A stretch of DNA of 64,000 nucleotides from assembly GCA_030867875.1 (NCBI GenBank), contig JAOWCC010000019.1, positions 104,271,006 to 104,335,005 on the forward strand, read 5' to 3'. The notes below the pieces were generated by a model. The model was not told the DNA's origin and searched no databases. It was given only the letters and a program-made list of their open reading frames with translations. Positions 1 through 11,143 of the stretch are shown piece by piece. The position numbers and the translations under genes were made by a program. This DNA is from Actinernus sp. WN-2022 (Eukaryota; Cnidaria; Anthozoa; Actiniaria; Actinernidae). The stretch's first letter is position 1, and each line of letters opens with the position of its first letter.

Positions 1-283
1 GAGAATTACAAACCGTATTCTTGGTACTCAACTAGAAGGCTTGAATGTATCGAAATGCCAGCTTAGAGGTTCGTTAAATTGCTACAGTCCTGTACAATGC
101 ACAAACTTGAACGATTATTTCTATTTAAAACGTTTTGTTTGCTTTATGGTACACTTTCTTACTACGGCTCAACATGGCGTCTAGTCACACGTGCTTACGC
201 TGTGTCTGCATGTAGCTAAATGTGCTCTTGTGCCTTTCAGTCCTATTTTATTTAGTTCTTTTGTTGTATAACATTCACCTAAG
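1..283. other. Sequence left of LINE ORF1
   Basis: No coding region is recognised. It could be the 5' UTR/promoter of the LINE or host flank; no target-site duplication is visible to settle the boundary. Confidence 0.3.
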
Positions 284-2330
284 ATGGCGGATTCCCTTCC
301 GAAGGAGCAATTAGAAAATGAGATTGTGGCTTGTGGGCCAGAGAAAACATCAGGAGAACAGGAAATCCTCGAAGCATCCAAGAAAGGAGCGGTATAGTTA
401 TTTACAATATCAAGTCAGTCTCGTTTTACTCTGTGGTTAAATGCTCTGAAAATTCGGTACTGGGTTGACTTTGGCAATCAGGATGACTATCGAGTGGAGT
501 GGATTCGTAAGACTGGGCCATCAGAAGACTCCAAAGATATCGTGGAGGTGATTATTCAACTCTACAGAGTCCAAGATGGCGATAGCGTAGAGTCGTTGCT
601 GTTCACGATAACTGTTTATGTCACGAAGCAGAAAGTCATGGTTCAGGGTAAACACCGTGAGTTTTGGAAAGAAACGGAGTTTTCTCGTCTGAGAGATTTT
701 GTTAATTTGCTCTCAACGGATGAAGTTTTAGACAATGAACATATTGGACCCGCATATACAGAAGTCTTCCAGGATAAAGAGAACATGCGCGTGCTGGACC
801 TTAATAGATTATCACTAGACGTTCTAAGTGATTGCGATGATGAGGTTGTAGATGAAGAAGAACAGGGCATTGACTTAGAAGACTTAGAACCTCTTACAAC
901 GACAAATAAAAGCTCTAAAACAAGGTATCCCCTACGCACAAGATTAATCTCGTCGAGGAAATCTCATGCCGCTGTAAGCAGTGCCAAGAAATTACCAGAG
1001 AACGCACCGACCGTTGAGATAGCACAGCAGAAAATTTTAGAAAGTGTTCAGTTGTGCCTTAAGCGTGTCTCTGAGATTGAAGAAGTAGTCATACGAGTGG
1101 ACAGACTAGCCACAGAGTCGGATTTGAAACTAAGTTCGAATGACTCGATGGCTAATCGTGTGAAGCACGAAATGGCAGTGTTAAAGAATACACACGAGAG
1201 TTTGAGTAATGAGTACCAGGAAAGGCTTGTCAAAGCGGAGGCGGAAATAAAGAAAATGCAGGGTCGACTTGGATCTCTCGTTGAGGAGAAAGCTAATTTG
1301 GCGAAGAAAGTTCGGACATTAGAAGACACTAACAGTGCGTTGCAGAATCGCATTACAGAGCTGGAGCGCAACCATGCTGAAGAGAGGCGGGAAGAGATAT
1401 CCCGCACCAACGCTCTGGTTCAAACAGAAGAGCCAATTCAAGAATCTATAGACAACGACAGAGCGGACATCGAACCAGATGACAGTCAAAATGTTTCGTC
1501 CGGTTCACAAAGAGTTCAACGAGATAAACCGCCACAAGAATACGATTTTGTTTTCCTATGTGATTCGAACAGGAAGTTTATAGATACAAAGAAGTTGTGC
1601 CCACAAAGTAACGTGAAAGTAATTCCCTGTGGTAATACAGCCAAAGCTACGGAGATTTTGAATTCTCCGAGGTTTTTAGTGAGAAAGGGTCTCGTTATAA
1701 ATACCGGAGTAAATGATGTGGAAAGTTTGGATGTGGAAGATGTGATCGAGAAACAAGTTGAGATGGTACGTGTGGCTGTGAACGCATTTCCGGACAGAAA
1801 ATTAATCATCTCCAATATCACCCCCCGAGATGATGATTTGGATAAAACAGTCATTGACGTGAATGATGCAGTGCACCGGCGGATAAATAATTTGTCAAAT
1901 GTTACTTGCGTTGATAATAGTAATCTGTGTGATAGAAAATTATTTTTTTGACAGCAAGCACCTTAATAGAACGTATGGTGTCTCTGCCTTCGCCGCAAAC
2001 TTAAAGCGTGGAATAAGAACGGCGTTTGGTATTCGTCTCAGCGACCGGCGACCGCAAACACGTCCATATGACAGGCCCAACCCTTACAGACACGAGTCTC
2101 GTCCTCCGCGGTTAATAGAAGAGCGCCAGCAGGCTAGTCGGCATCCACCTGATCTGCCTAGCCAAGGAACTGACATGTCAGCAGTTACTTCACAACTGAG
2201 AGGGTTGACGGAGTTAATTACCCGACTAGTACAAGTTAGCCAAGTACAACAGAGGGTAGTGTTCCCGCCCCCGGTACCTACGGGGGCGCCAGGTTTGACT
2301 TTTGTAATCCTAATCTTTTTCCACCAATAA
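284..2330 (+). pseudogene. LINE ORF1: coiled coil plus SGNH-hydrolase-like domain, disrupted
   Basis: The most likely start is ATG 284, in a strong Kozak context (AAGATGGCG). The frame meets TAG at 395-397 and is then open to 1951. Codons between about 1050 and 1400 are Glu/Lys/Leu-rich heptads typical of a trimerising coiled coil. From about 1545 the protein resembles an SGNH/GDSL esterase: an FLCDSN block carries the serine position and an NTGVND block the Gly/Asn positions. The frame is lost at a run of seven T near 1941-1947. The expected last block, DSKHLNRTYG with the catalytic-type His, continues in the next frame (open 1899-2330). Esterase-type ORF1 proteins are known in several LINE clades and are thought to act in RNA or membrane association. 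The tail after 2050 is Arg/Pro/Gln-rich. Confidence 0.75.
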
Positions 2331-2447
2331 CTAATCAAGTAAGTACACTTGCTTAGGAGATAATCTATAGTTTGTTGTTTTATTTTTGTTTAGGTTATGT
2401 AGACCTGCAGTTTATTACTACTTTGTTTAATTTGTTTACTTGTTTAG

Positions 2448-5400
2448 TTGACTGAAATGGCTGGAGTTGTTTTGCATATAAGTATGTTGAACGATAGGTT
2501 TGTTAAATTCTGCTCTTGGAATATTGAGGGGCTTGGAGGAAAGCTAAACGATGATGATTTTATTTCCACAATTGAACAATTTGATTGTGTTTCTTTAGTC
2601 GAAACATGGTTGAGTGATAATGATTTCAATATCGACGGGTTTTATTCTTTCTCCATGCAAGTGCAGGAAAGCATCGGATAAGGCGCGCAGAAATTCTGGT
2701 GGAATTACTATTCTAGTGAAGTCCTCTTTAAGGAAGGGTATCAAATTTCTTGATAAGGAAAGTAGCGAAGAGTTTGTTTGGTGGAAGTTAGAGAAAGATT
2801 TCTTTCATATGAAGCGAGATTTATTTGTCTGTACAGTGTACATCCCCCCGCAGAACTCCCCCAGAGAAAAGAGGCTGGCCAGTGACCATTTTGAAATTTT
2901 GCAAGAAAGTATTTATAAATTTTCTAGGTTAGGGGAAATTATGTTATGCGGGGACTTTAATGCCAGAATCGGTTGTTTAGATGATTTTGTAGATGACACG
3001 CTTCCTAATTTGTCAAATATCACTAGTCCAATTGAGTCACGGAAATCTAGGGATAGCCACGTAAATTCGTATGGGAGGTCGTTATCTGAATTGTGTTGTG
3101 GGAATGGTTTGGTTATCTTAAACGGTAGGACGAAAGGAGACTTTCTCGGTCAGTTTACGTGCCATACTTATAACGGTGCAAGCGTGGTTGACTATACAAT
3201 TGTTTCCCATGATATTTTGCCATTGGTAAATCATTTTTCTGTATCCGATGTGGCGGAGTTTTCACATCACTGTTTTCTGTCCTTTGCTTTGATGGCTGAG
3301 CCTAGTTCTATAGCGGAAAATCCGTTAGATTTGACACCATTTCCGATGTCCTTTGTATGGAATGATGAGTTGAAATCTTCCCTGCGTGATAATCTTGCTA
3401 GCGAGGAGATTTACAATGAAATGAGCGATTTGTTGGATTCATCAAATGAAGCTGATTTGGAAATAGACTCGTTAGTCAGTTCGTTTACTGATATTATAGT
3501 TAATGTGTCCAAAAGAGTAGTGCCTGCCAAGAATAGAAAAGGCCCAAGAAAGAAATCGACGAGTACGAGTAAAAAAACAGAAATGGTTTGACAAGAGTTG
3601 TCACTCCCTTAAAAAGGAATTGCGGAATTTAGGTAAATTGCTGTCGAAATACCCCAGTGATCCTTTTTTGAGACACAAGTTTTTTTCAACGAAGAAGGAT
3701 TATAAGCGGCTCATTAAACGATTGAAACGAAACTTCCAGAACGACATGTTGAACAAAATTCAAGTAATGGAAGATAGAAATCCGAAAGAGTTTTGGAAAC
3801 TGGTTAATTCTATTAAATCTCGCCAACCTGCAGGTATTTCCGATGATATATCATCAGCAGAGTGGTATAGTTACTTCAAGGATTTAAATAAGGTTACTTT
3901 TACAACTGAGAACTCTAGTACTGAGGCTCAGATTGTACGCGATTATCAATTCTGGGCTTCTAATCATAATGGGATTCTTGATGCACCCATTTCTGTGAAG
4001 GAAGTATGTGACTCAGCCAAAAAACTCAAAACTAAGAAAGCGAGTGCAGGTGACTCTATGAATAATGAAATAATCAAAACCTCTGTGGATGTGTTAGCAC
4101 CTTATTTTGTTAAACTCTTCAACGCAGTTTTATCGCAGGTGTGTTTCCAAAAGTATGGTCGCAAGGCTACATTGTGCCTCTTCACACAAATCGGGAAGTC
4201 GCCTCGATCCTCTTAATTATAGAGGGATTTGTATTAGCAGTTGTTTAGGCAAGTTTTTTACTCTGATTTTGAATACTCGTTTAAATGCTTTCTTGACAGA
4301 AAATCAAATTTTCAATAAATGTCAAATTGGTTTTCGCCACGGGTTTAGAACGTCGGATCATGTGTTAGTTATGAAGACGTTAATTGATTTTTATAGAACT
4401 CGTCAAAAACCGTTGTTTGCGTGTTTCATAGATTTTAGAAAGGCCTACGATAGTGTTTGGAGAGAAGGTTTGTTTTATAAACTTATTAAATATGGTTGTA
4501 GTAAAAAGTTTGTACGCATATTACTCAGTATGTATTCATCTGTTAGATCGGCGGTTAAATTGCGCCAAGGAATTACCCCCTTTTTTCAGTCCGACATCGG
4601 AGTTAAACAGGGGTGTAACCTCAGTCCCACTCTATTCAATCTCTTTATAAATGATATCCCTGGACTATTCAACACGCCTTCTTGTGACTCGGTATGGTTG
4701 GGGGACACAAAGTTGAGTTGTTTGCTCTATGCAGATGATCTAGTGTTGTTATCTGAGTCTGAGTCCGGGCTGCAAGTTTGTATTCGTAAGCTGGAGAGAT
4801 ATGCTAAAAAGTGGAAATTGCGAGTTAATTTGAAAAAGTCCAAAGTTTTAGTTTTTGGGACGAAGGCTCAGCGACGTTTGTACGTTACCTCAAAATGGTC
4901 TTTTGGCAGCGATGCGTTAGAATCAGTTGATGAATATACATATTTGGGAATAACGTTCCATTATGGCGGTGGCTTTAAGATTGCTCAAAAGACTCTTTAT
5001 AATAAAGCGTTACGCGCTTATCACGGTTTGTTTAGAAGTTTTTCTAATGTGGAAAATGTCCCGATAAAAGTACTGCTGAAATTGTTTTCAACGCTTGTAG
5101 TCCCGGTGCTGTTCAGTATGGGTGCGAAATCTGGGGAGTACATGTTTTAGGGCGCATATCTAATTTCGATATGTTCAAGAAAAAGTTCTTCAGTATGGCT
5201 AACGATATAGAAAAACTGCATTTGAAATTTTGCAAGCGTATCTTAGGGGTCCATTCCAAGTCTACAAATTTGGCTGTATATGCAGAATTGGGAAGGACAC
5301 CAATGATTGTACATATGTCTTCGTTAGTGGTCAAATATTGGTTACGTGTGAAAGATTCATTATATGACAATGAATTGGTGGGTAAAGCAGCACGCTTAAA

Positions 5401-6010
5401 TATTCAGTCTAATTCTCAGGGCGTTAAATTCACCAATTATTTGTTGGAAATGTGCAATGTAAAACCTTTGAGTAATCTTGTTATTACATCTAATGGTAAC
5501 ATCAAACTTCTTGTTAAATATCTTAAGTCTGAATTATGTGATATTAATTTCAATAATATGTGGAAGGACCAGGTTCAACAGTGTAGTAAACTGCGTACTT
5601 TTAATCTTGTAAAATCGAGAATAGGCTTTGAAAATTACTTATCTCGCATTTCAAATGTAAAGCATCGTCAGGCGGTGACAAGATTTAGGATTTCCGCGCA
5701 TAAGTTTCCTGTTGAAGCTGGTCGATATGCAAATATCACTTACGATTTACGTATATGTACAATTTGTAATATGAATGAAGTAGGTGATGAACAGCATTAC
5801 TTTTCAAATTGTACCAATAGCAAATTAGTGAATCTTAGGAATATTTTTTTCAGTAACATGTTGGTTGTTAACAGTTCGTTTAGTCGTCTCAGTCATCGCG
5901 ACTTATTTTTATACTGCTTATCAATGACGGATGTGTCTATTGTAAAAAGCACAGCACAATATATATATGATATCACTACTATATTTAATGAATGTTCTTG
6001 TAATAGTTAG
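2448..6010 (+). pseudogene. LINE ORF2: AP endonuclease and reverse transcriptase, multiply frameshifted
   Basis: Five overlapping open stretches in changing frames (2448-2681, 2614-3591, 3620-4216, 4107-5150, 5171-6010) make up one ORF2. Endonuclease signs in order: WNIEGLGG, LVETWL, CGDFNARIG, DYTIVSHD and SHHC, matching the Asn, Glu, Asp and His positions of APE-type nucleases. Reverse-transcriptase signs: NYRGICISS, motif A FIDFRKAYDSV, motif B GVKQGCNLSP, and motif C LLYADD with both catalytic aspartates kept. The C-terminal part carries CTICNMNEVGDEQHYFSNC, a CCHC-like knuckle common in LINE tails. The protein would nick target DNA and prime cDNA synthesis from the nick. At least four frame changes rule out function as written; some may be sequencing errors. 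Confidence 0.85.
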
Positions 6011-6102
6011 ATGATATTATGCATGTTTTTGTAATTCCTATGTACCAATGATGGTGTTATTGTTGGAATAAACATTATTATTATTAAACATTATTATTAT
6101 GT

Positions 6103-6541
6103 TAGTTCGCGTGAAGGTGTGTATGGGAAAAGTAGCCACACGTGTTGTTGTGGGAAGTTTTCACTGTGACATTTCCCAGTCACTGCATGGTTGAAAGAAT
6201 CAGTCTCGCCGGCCGGCTAAAACTTTTCAGAGCGTTTTCTTGACTTTCTATTTTCGTTCTAAACATAGTTTGAAAAAAGCTCCAACTCGACGCGAATTTG
6301 TGCGAATTACTTCAATTTTTCACAGATTGTTCGCAATTTATATCAGCTAAAAAACTGTGTCGGCGATTTTTTTAATTTTTAACTGAGACAGGCGCTGAGA
6401 GCGATTCCCACATCTATACTTGGATTGCACGTTAGCAGTTTCACGAAGACCAAAATATCTTCAGAACGGCTTCGAATTTCCACAATCGCCGACACCGTTT
6501 CGTAAACAAGGTCTGTGGGAGTCCAGAAAAGCAAACAGATC
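6103..6541. other. Non-coding stretch between LINE and nested transposons
   Basis: No gene is seen. A short inverted pair (GTCGGCGATT near 6360 and AATCGCCGAC near 6486) suggests remains of a small hairpin element. Confidence 0.4.
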
Positions 6542-6572
6542 TTAAAGGGGCCGTCTCACCCACAGTGCTAAG
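6542..6572 (+). repeat. Left terminal inverted repeat of a possible TTAA-flanked element
   Basis: TTAA followed by AGGGGCCGTCTCACCCACA is mirrored at 17946-17977, where the same motif in reverse complement is followed by TTAA. The pair could mark an 11.4 kb element with a TTAA target (piggyBac- or Kolobok-like) holding the whole nest between them. Two unrelated solo copies are the alternative. Confidence 0.45.
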
Positions 6573-6748
6573 CGTGCTTTTGTTATTGTTTATATCCGGG
6601 ACTTTGACCCCTGTTCACGGCGGGAACCTCACGAACTAAACGTATTCTTTATGTTGGTGACATGATAATTTTGATTTGAACATGGTGACCTTGATGAAAC
6701 TTAAATAGTACCTTACAAGTTGAATGTGAAGTCAACAAAGTGTTATAC

Positions 6749-7444
6749 TACGGTGGCTGGTTAGGGCCATATGATATTTAACTTTTTTTATAACCTGAAA
6801 AAGTTATATTTCTTTGGCGGTAATGTTTTTTTTTCTTCAATCAAATGAAAAGTACATCTTTTTAAAATACATGAATTTGTTTTTTTCTCATAACTGTATA
6901 TCTCGACTTATAACTGTATATCTCGACTTATAACTGTATATCTCGACTTATAACTGTATATCTCGACTTATAACTGTATATCTCGACTTATAACTGTATA
7001 TCTCGACTTATAACTGTATATCTCGACTTATAACTAAAACTAGAGATCTCCACTTTCGGGGTCAGCGGTAAGCTGAATCGGAGCGGTAGGTACTTCAGAT
7101 ATGATATATATTGTGTACTGAATATATATCTAAATTCTCCTGTATTCTCCTTGTATATGATATATATTGTGTACCGAATATATATATATTCTCCTTCATC
7201 CTACTGCGTTCCCCTGTATTTCTACTGTGTTCCCCTGTGTTCTCTTGTATTCGACTGCGCCGGTTACCCGGCCTGTATTCTACTCTTGTGTTCTCCTGTA
7301 TTCTACTGCATTCCCCAGAATTGTACTGTGTTCCCTTGTATTCTAATGTACATGTCTACCTACAGTATTCTACTGCGTTCCCCTGTATTCTACTGCGTTC
7401 CCCTGTGTTCCCCTGTGTTCTCCTGTATTCTACTGCGTTCCCCA
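6749..7444 (+). repeat. Left inverted arm of the foldback element
   Basis: Matches the reverse complement of 15358-16615. In order from the end: unique tip, poly-T stretch, 20-bp array (6889-7034), a CCACTTTCGGGGTCAGCGG block, TATATAT-rich repeats, then irregular repeats of TATTCTACTGCGTTCCCCTG up to 7444. The irregular repeats are open in several frames, but this is only because they lack stops. Confidence 0.85.
6889..7034 (+). repeat. 20-bp tandem array, left arm (about 7 units)
   Basis: Seven uniform copies of TCTCGACTTATAACTGTATA, with a partial copy at the left edge. Only one unit type occurs here, in contrast to the right arm. Confidence 0.95.
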
Positions 7445-7985
7445 AGCGTGTCACAAAATCAGCTCATGCTCGAAATCTGGGCTTTATATTTGATAACTCT
7501 ATGTCATTAAAACGTCAGGTTGCTGCTATTGGTAAGGGTGCCTTTTTCCATATTAGAAATAAAGTATGATCATATTTTACCTGTTCTTCAGCGTCTCCAC
7601 TGGCTACCCGTAGAAAAACGAATAACTTATAAGATATTACTTTTTACATATAAAGCTCTAAATAATCTGGCTCCTACCTACATTCGTAATATGGTAGAGT
7701 ACTATACTCCTCCTCGTAATCTTAGGTCTGCCAATAAGTTCCTTCTGAAGGTTCCTACAGTCAATTTAAAGAGCTATGGAGAAAGGGCGTTTTCCGTTAT
7801 TGCGCCAAAACTGTGGAATTTGTTGCCACTTACTATTAAGTTATGCCCCTCGGTGGGAGTCTTCAAAGCTAAGTTAAAAGCATATTTATTTAAGGTAAGT
7901 TTTTATTAGTTTAGTTATTGCTTAGATTTATAGTTTTTGTAAATTAACTTACCTGTTTTCCAGCCTTTGGACGTTTAGGATTAAG
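7445..7985 (+). pseudogene. L2/CR1-like LINE 3' fragment
   Basis: The fragment starts abruptly at the end of the left arm. It reads ARNLGFIFDNSMSLKRQV, then skips to LQRLHWLPVEKRITYKI and FSVIAPKLWNLLPLTIK, the conserved C-terminal region of L2/CR1 reverse transcriptases; the open frame ends at 7909. A 3' UTR with AAGGCGCTATATAA near 7985 fits L2 3' ends. The missing middle shows an internal deletion near 7565. Confidence 0.75.
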
Positions 7986-9269
7986 GCGCTATATAACTGT
8001 AGAATGATATTATACTATATATGTTCTAGAAAACCTTCTTATTTCTTGATAACTATTTAGTTTTTTGCCTTTGATTTCATTCCGTGGAGAAAACTGGCAA
8101 ATTATTTTCTCCGCAGAAGGCCACGCCGCGAAGCCACGAGCCCTAAAATAGCGTTATTTTTCTCAGCTTTTTCTGGCAAAATCAACTAAAACTTTTCTTT
8201 TTCCAAGAGAAACGAACATAACTAGCCTGAAATACAGCCGCCAATGCAAGACATTCTAAATGCCATAAACCACTCGCGTTCATTATCTAACCTATACCTA
8301 GAACATAACTAGCCTGAGAATTTTAAAGATTTAAAAATAAAATTAAAATAAGACTTGCAAATGAAAAAAGAACAATTACCCTGATAAGGGGTTCAGGAGA
8401 CTCCACTAGACCATGGAGTCCTACGAACAATAGATGGTTTGCACTCAATCCCCAGAGATTCAAACTGATAACAAAGGGCATGGCGGCCATGTTGGTGTAC
8501 AGAACAAAAGAAGCTAACGAAGAATCTATTGTTAACTGTACACCAACATGGCGGCTATAACGTCACGTGCAAAGGGTCCGTTTGGGTGACAATTTTTCTA
8601 TTCCAAGGTAAGCTTGAAAATTTCCGTCCCACAGCAACCTCGTAAACAAGTAACGAAATACTTTCCAGCCCCCTACAGTTTAAATTAAATAACAAAAACA
8701 AACAAAAAAACCGCCATGTAGGTGGGGAGTTGAACTCAGTGTACCTTCGGTGTACGGTGCACGAGACAAAAAATGCGACACGGAAACAACGATGGTATCT
8801 CGGTACGAGTTTTAGTGTATTGTGTATATTAAAATCACACGAATGTGACGAATACTCGTTTAGCATTTTAGTTCGGAAAGAAGAGGGTAAATTTATTACA
8901 CATATATTGTACAGTGAAAAGCATGGTTTATAAGGTAATGCCTTTTGAACAGGTTAAGTGTGTACATTTCGCTAATATCCTCTCCGGTAAACTACAAAAG
9001 TTCGAAAATAGGGCGGCTATAGGCTGATCCTTAGTGCTGAATATAAAACGAGCTCCAAATTAGTACTTGATATTTCAGATTGGGAACGACTTTACGGAAA
9101 AGTAAAGGAGGGCCAAGCGCAAAGCAGTTCTAATGCACAAAATCATGGACTTCTGACAAAATTCAAACTGAAACGGTTGCAGTGCACCAATTAGCTTACT
9201 GAACTGTTTTATACAGTTGGAGACTCGGTCCACTACAATTTTTAAAAGAGAATCTACCTCGAAATTGTG
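7986..9269. other. Interior of foldback element, no gene recognised
   Basis: No supported gene. It contains a 21-bp-stem hairpin (8479-8558) and a short direct repeat of AACATAACTAGCCTGA (near 8216 and 8302). Open frames of 103 codons or fewer on both strands show no known domain. Confidence 0.5.
8479..8558. repeat. Hairpin with GCCATGTTGGTGTACA arms
   Basis: ATGGCGGCCATGTTGGTGTA near 8480-8500 is answered by TACACCAACATGGCGGCTAT near 8539-8558. It is probably a tiny foldback MITE. Confidence 0.7.
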
Positions 9270-9428
9270 CTTGCCCCAACCAAAAACCGAATTTACGAAG
9301 ACAAGCTTTTGTTATTTTATGGGGCTAAGCTGTGGGACAAGCTTCCAACCAAAGTGCGCGAAATGAAGTCTCTAGTTACCTTTAAAAAAGAAGTCGTAAA
9401 TACCCCTCTCATTACCGAACTTCATTAA
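9270..9428 (+). pseudogene. LINE reverse-transcriptase C-terminal scrap
   Basis: One frame reads GAKLWDKLPTKVREMKSL followed by VTFKKEV and then a stop at the end. This is the signature LWNSLP-type tail of L2/CR1-like LINEs. It is very short, and no 3' UTR landmark is visible. Confidence 0.6.
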
Positions 9429-9594
9429 ATAGACTTATATTATACTAGAACTAATAGTTTCAAATTGAAAGTGACATGCTGTCGAGCGAATATAGTAGCA
9501 ATTGATTAGAATCATATACCCATCTTATCAGCATCTAATATTATAAGAGCATGCACCATTTTAATGAATGAAAGTATTCATCAAAGCTGACGCA

Positions 9595-9732
9595 GAGTAA
9601 CAAAGTTCGCGGTAAATTCCGTCATTTTGAAAGGGGTGCAAACATGGCGCGAAATAGTGTTTGTATGGGAATCCGATGCCAAATAAAATACGTAAAATCG
9701 AATTTCTGGAATATTCTTCAGATACAAACTTA
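9595..9732 (+). repeat. Dispersed repeat, copy 1
   Basis: CATTTTGAAAGGGGTGCAAACATGG and nearby CGAATTT-rich sequence recur at 33975-34105, with the GAAATATTCTTCAGATAC segment recurring at 34320. No coding sign is seen. Confidence 0.6.
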
Positions 9733-9856
9733 AGATGCCAGGTAAAAGATTAACATCACAAGGCCTGAAAAGTCTTCAACTACCATTTGCCCTTTCAAGA
9801 AAGCGGAAAAAACACGAGTAACTGGCTTTTAAAGCTTAAAGGCACACAAGATCTAG

Positions 9857-9916
9857 CATGTTTTCACAAAAGGAGCGGCTTGGAACCTAACACCCCCTTT
9901 TGTGAAAACATGCTAG
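9857..9916. repeat. 22-bp-stem hairpin
   Basis: TCTAGCATGTTTTCACAAAAGG is followed after about 20 bases by its exact reverse complement. The short loop and perfect arms fit a miniature foldback insertion. Confidence 0.8.
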
Positions 9917-9936
9917 ATATATATATGATTATTAAC

Positions 9937-10073
9937 AGGGCTTGCGTTTCGAAAATCTTTGAAAATCTCCCCTTACAGGCGGGGGAGTCAAGTCTCCCCT
10001 CTTAAAATTTTCCCGTTTTTAGGAATAGGGGGAGACGCGTTCCCCCAAATCTTTAAGTGAAACGCGAGCCCTG
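9937..10073. mobile_element. hAT-like MITE, CAGGGCTTGCGTTTC ends
   Basis: Starts CAGGGCTTGCGTTTC and ends GAAACGCGAGCCCTG, an inverted pair with hAT-style CAGGG/CCCTG tips over 137 bp. The eight bases on either side do not match, so no target duplication supports the exact ends. Confidence 0.6.
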
Positions 10074-10137
10074 AATATATAAATTTGTGCACTATGTAAA
10101 ATAATTGTTATTACACCCTATATATTGATTAGAACAT

Positions 10138-10258
10138 GGGCGGATTTAGGAGGGGTGGATTGGGTGGCTAGCCGGCCAAATTGCAGCATTTTCCAAAGGC
10201 ATTGCATGTCCCCGAACAAAAACTCTAAGACAGCCAGCCCCTTCAAAATCCTGGATCC
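10138..10258. mobile_element. Probable MITE with GGCGGAT ends
   Basis: GGGCGGATTTAGGAGGGG at the left is mirrored by CCCCTTCAAAATCCTGGATC and CGCC at the right. Similar GGCGGATCCAGG-ended small elements are common in animal genomes. The boundary is approximate. Confidence 0.5.
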
Positions 10259-10295
10259 GCCTCTGTAGAACCATCAAAAACTTTAGTTCTCTCAA

Positions 10296-10490
10296 CAGGG
10301 TGGTCAAGGGGGTAATCAATCACAAATCACTGGTCACATTTTCTTAAAATCACGGATCACCGTTTTCATGGATCGCATTCCCCGTTAAGGCTAATTCACG
10401 AATCATGGCAAAAAAATTTGGGCAGTCTTAACGAATCATGACCAAATTTTGGCTGATTCTCGGATCACGTATTACCCCTTCACCACCCTG
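10296..10490. mobile_element. hAT-like MITE, CAGGGTGGT ends
   Basis: The ends CAGGGTGGTCAAGGGGGTAA and TTACCCCTTCACCACCCTG are inverted repeats with CAGGG tips. The left flank TCTCTCAA and right flank TGTCTCAA (10492-10499) differ at one base, an imperfect 8-bp duplication shifted by one position on the right. Confidence 0.65.
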
Positions 10491-10882
10491 CTGTCTCAAT
10501 TTCATTGGCTGTACATTGTTGCTTAGTGCCAGCTGCCAGCAAATTTTGGTGGCTGAGAAAGGGGCGATTACGATCATTGAATGATTTTTTTAACCTTATC
10601 ATGTATTTATGTAATTGCAAAGGCAAACGATAAAGACATAGCTGTCTCGATCAATTTCTTCATCAGCAGACATGCGTAATGATTCAAATAAGCGGCCCCT
10701 CCCAAATAAGTGCCCCCTTTTCTCAAAGGAGACTGTCATAAGTAAAAGATTGCCCAGCCATGTGAATATCGGCCCTCTGGCATTTATTTTTTTGCCTTAA
10801 ATCCTTGTTAATGCTCTAGTTCTTATTAAGATCGTTTATTAAAGTTCTGCTTTTTGTGCACTCGTAGAATACAGCTAGGGAA

Positions 10883-10991
10883 TGTAATATATTCATACCC
10901 ATGATGCTTTGCAATAAAGCGTTGTTGAGTGTTCAATCAAATGGTGCTTGTGTTTATCTTGTACAGAGGCCGTTCTGCCCAATATACTACA
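10883..10991 (+). repeat. 5' LTR of Gypsy element
   Basis: 109 bp, TGTAATATATTC to AATATACTACA. It carries AATAAA at 10913-10918, which would serve as the poly(A) signal in the 3' copy. The LTR is very short for a Ty3/Gypsy element. Confidence 0.95.
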
Positions 10992-11010
10992 TTTTGGCGA
11001 CGAGGATTGA
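10992..11010 (+). promoter_or_regulatory. Candidate primer-binding site
   Basis: TTTTGGCGACGAGGATTG directly follows the 5' LTR, where a tRNA 3' end would pair to prime reverse transcription. The tRNA species was not determined. Confidence 0.5.
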
Positions 11011-11143
11011 CTTCTTTCTACGTGCACAAAGACGCACGAGAAACCCAAGCTATTGTTGGAGATATATTTTTGGAAAAATTGCAATATTTCTACCATAATT
11101 TGACGTGTGATATCCGACACGTGCTTTCAACCAAAAATCCAAG

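Larger units (their letters stand above)
284..6102 (+). mobile_element. Non-LTR (LINE) retrotransposon, nearly full length, broken
   Basis: Two consecutive coding regions (ORF1 284-2330, ORF2 2448-6010) are followed by a short 3' UTR with AATAAA at 6067-6072 and a tail of ATT repeats ending near 6102, which is the layout of a LINE. The reverse transcriptase uses a GVKQGCNLSP motif instead of the GVPQGSVLGP form typical of CR1/L2 elements such as the one at 62110-63960, so this is a different clade that I cannot name. The 5' boundary is not resolved; bases 1-283 may be 5' UTR. Several frameshifts and one in-frame stop make this copy inactive as written. Confidence 0.85.

Noticed and set aside
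7111..7569. 152-codon ORF rich in CSPVFS repeats
   Set aside because: Created by the stop-free irregular repeats of the foldback arm; the inverted arm gives the same on the other strand. Only its last part is LINE-derived.
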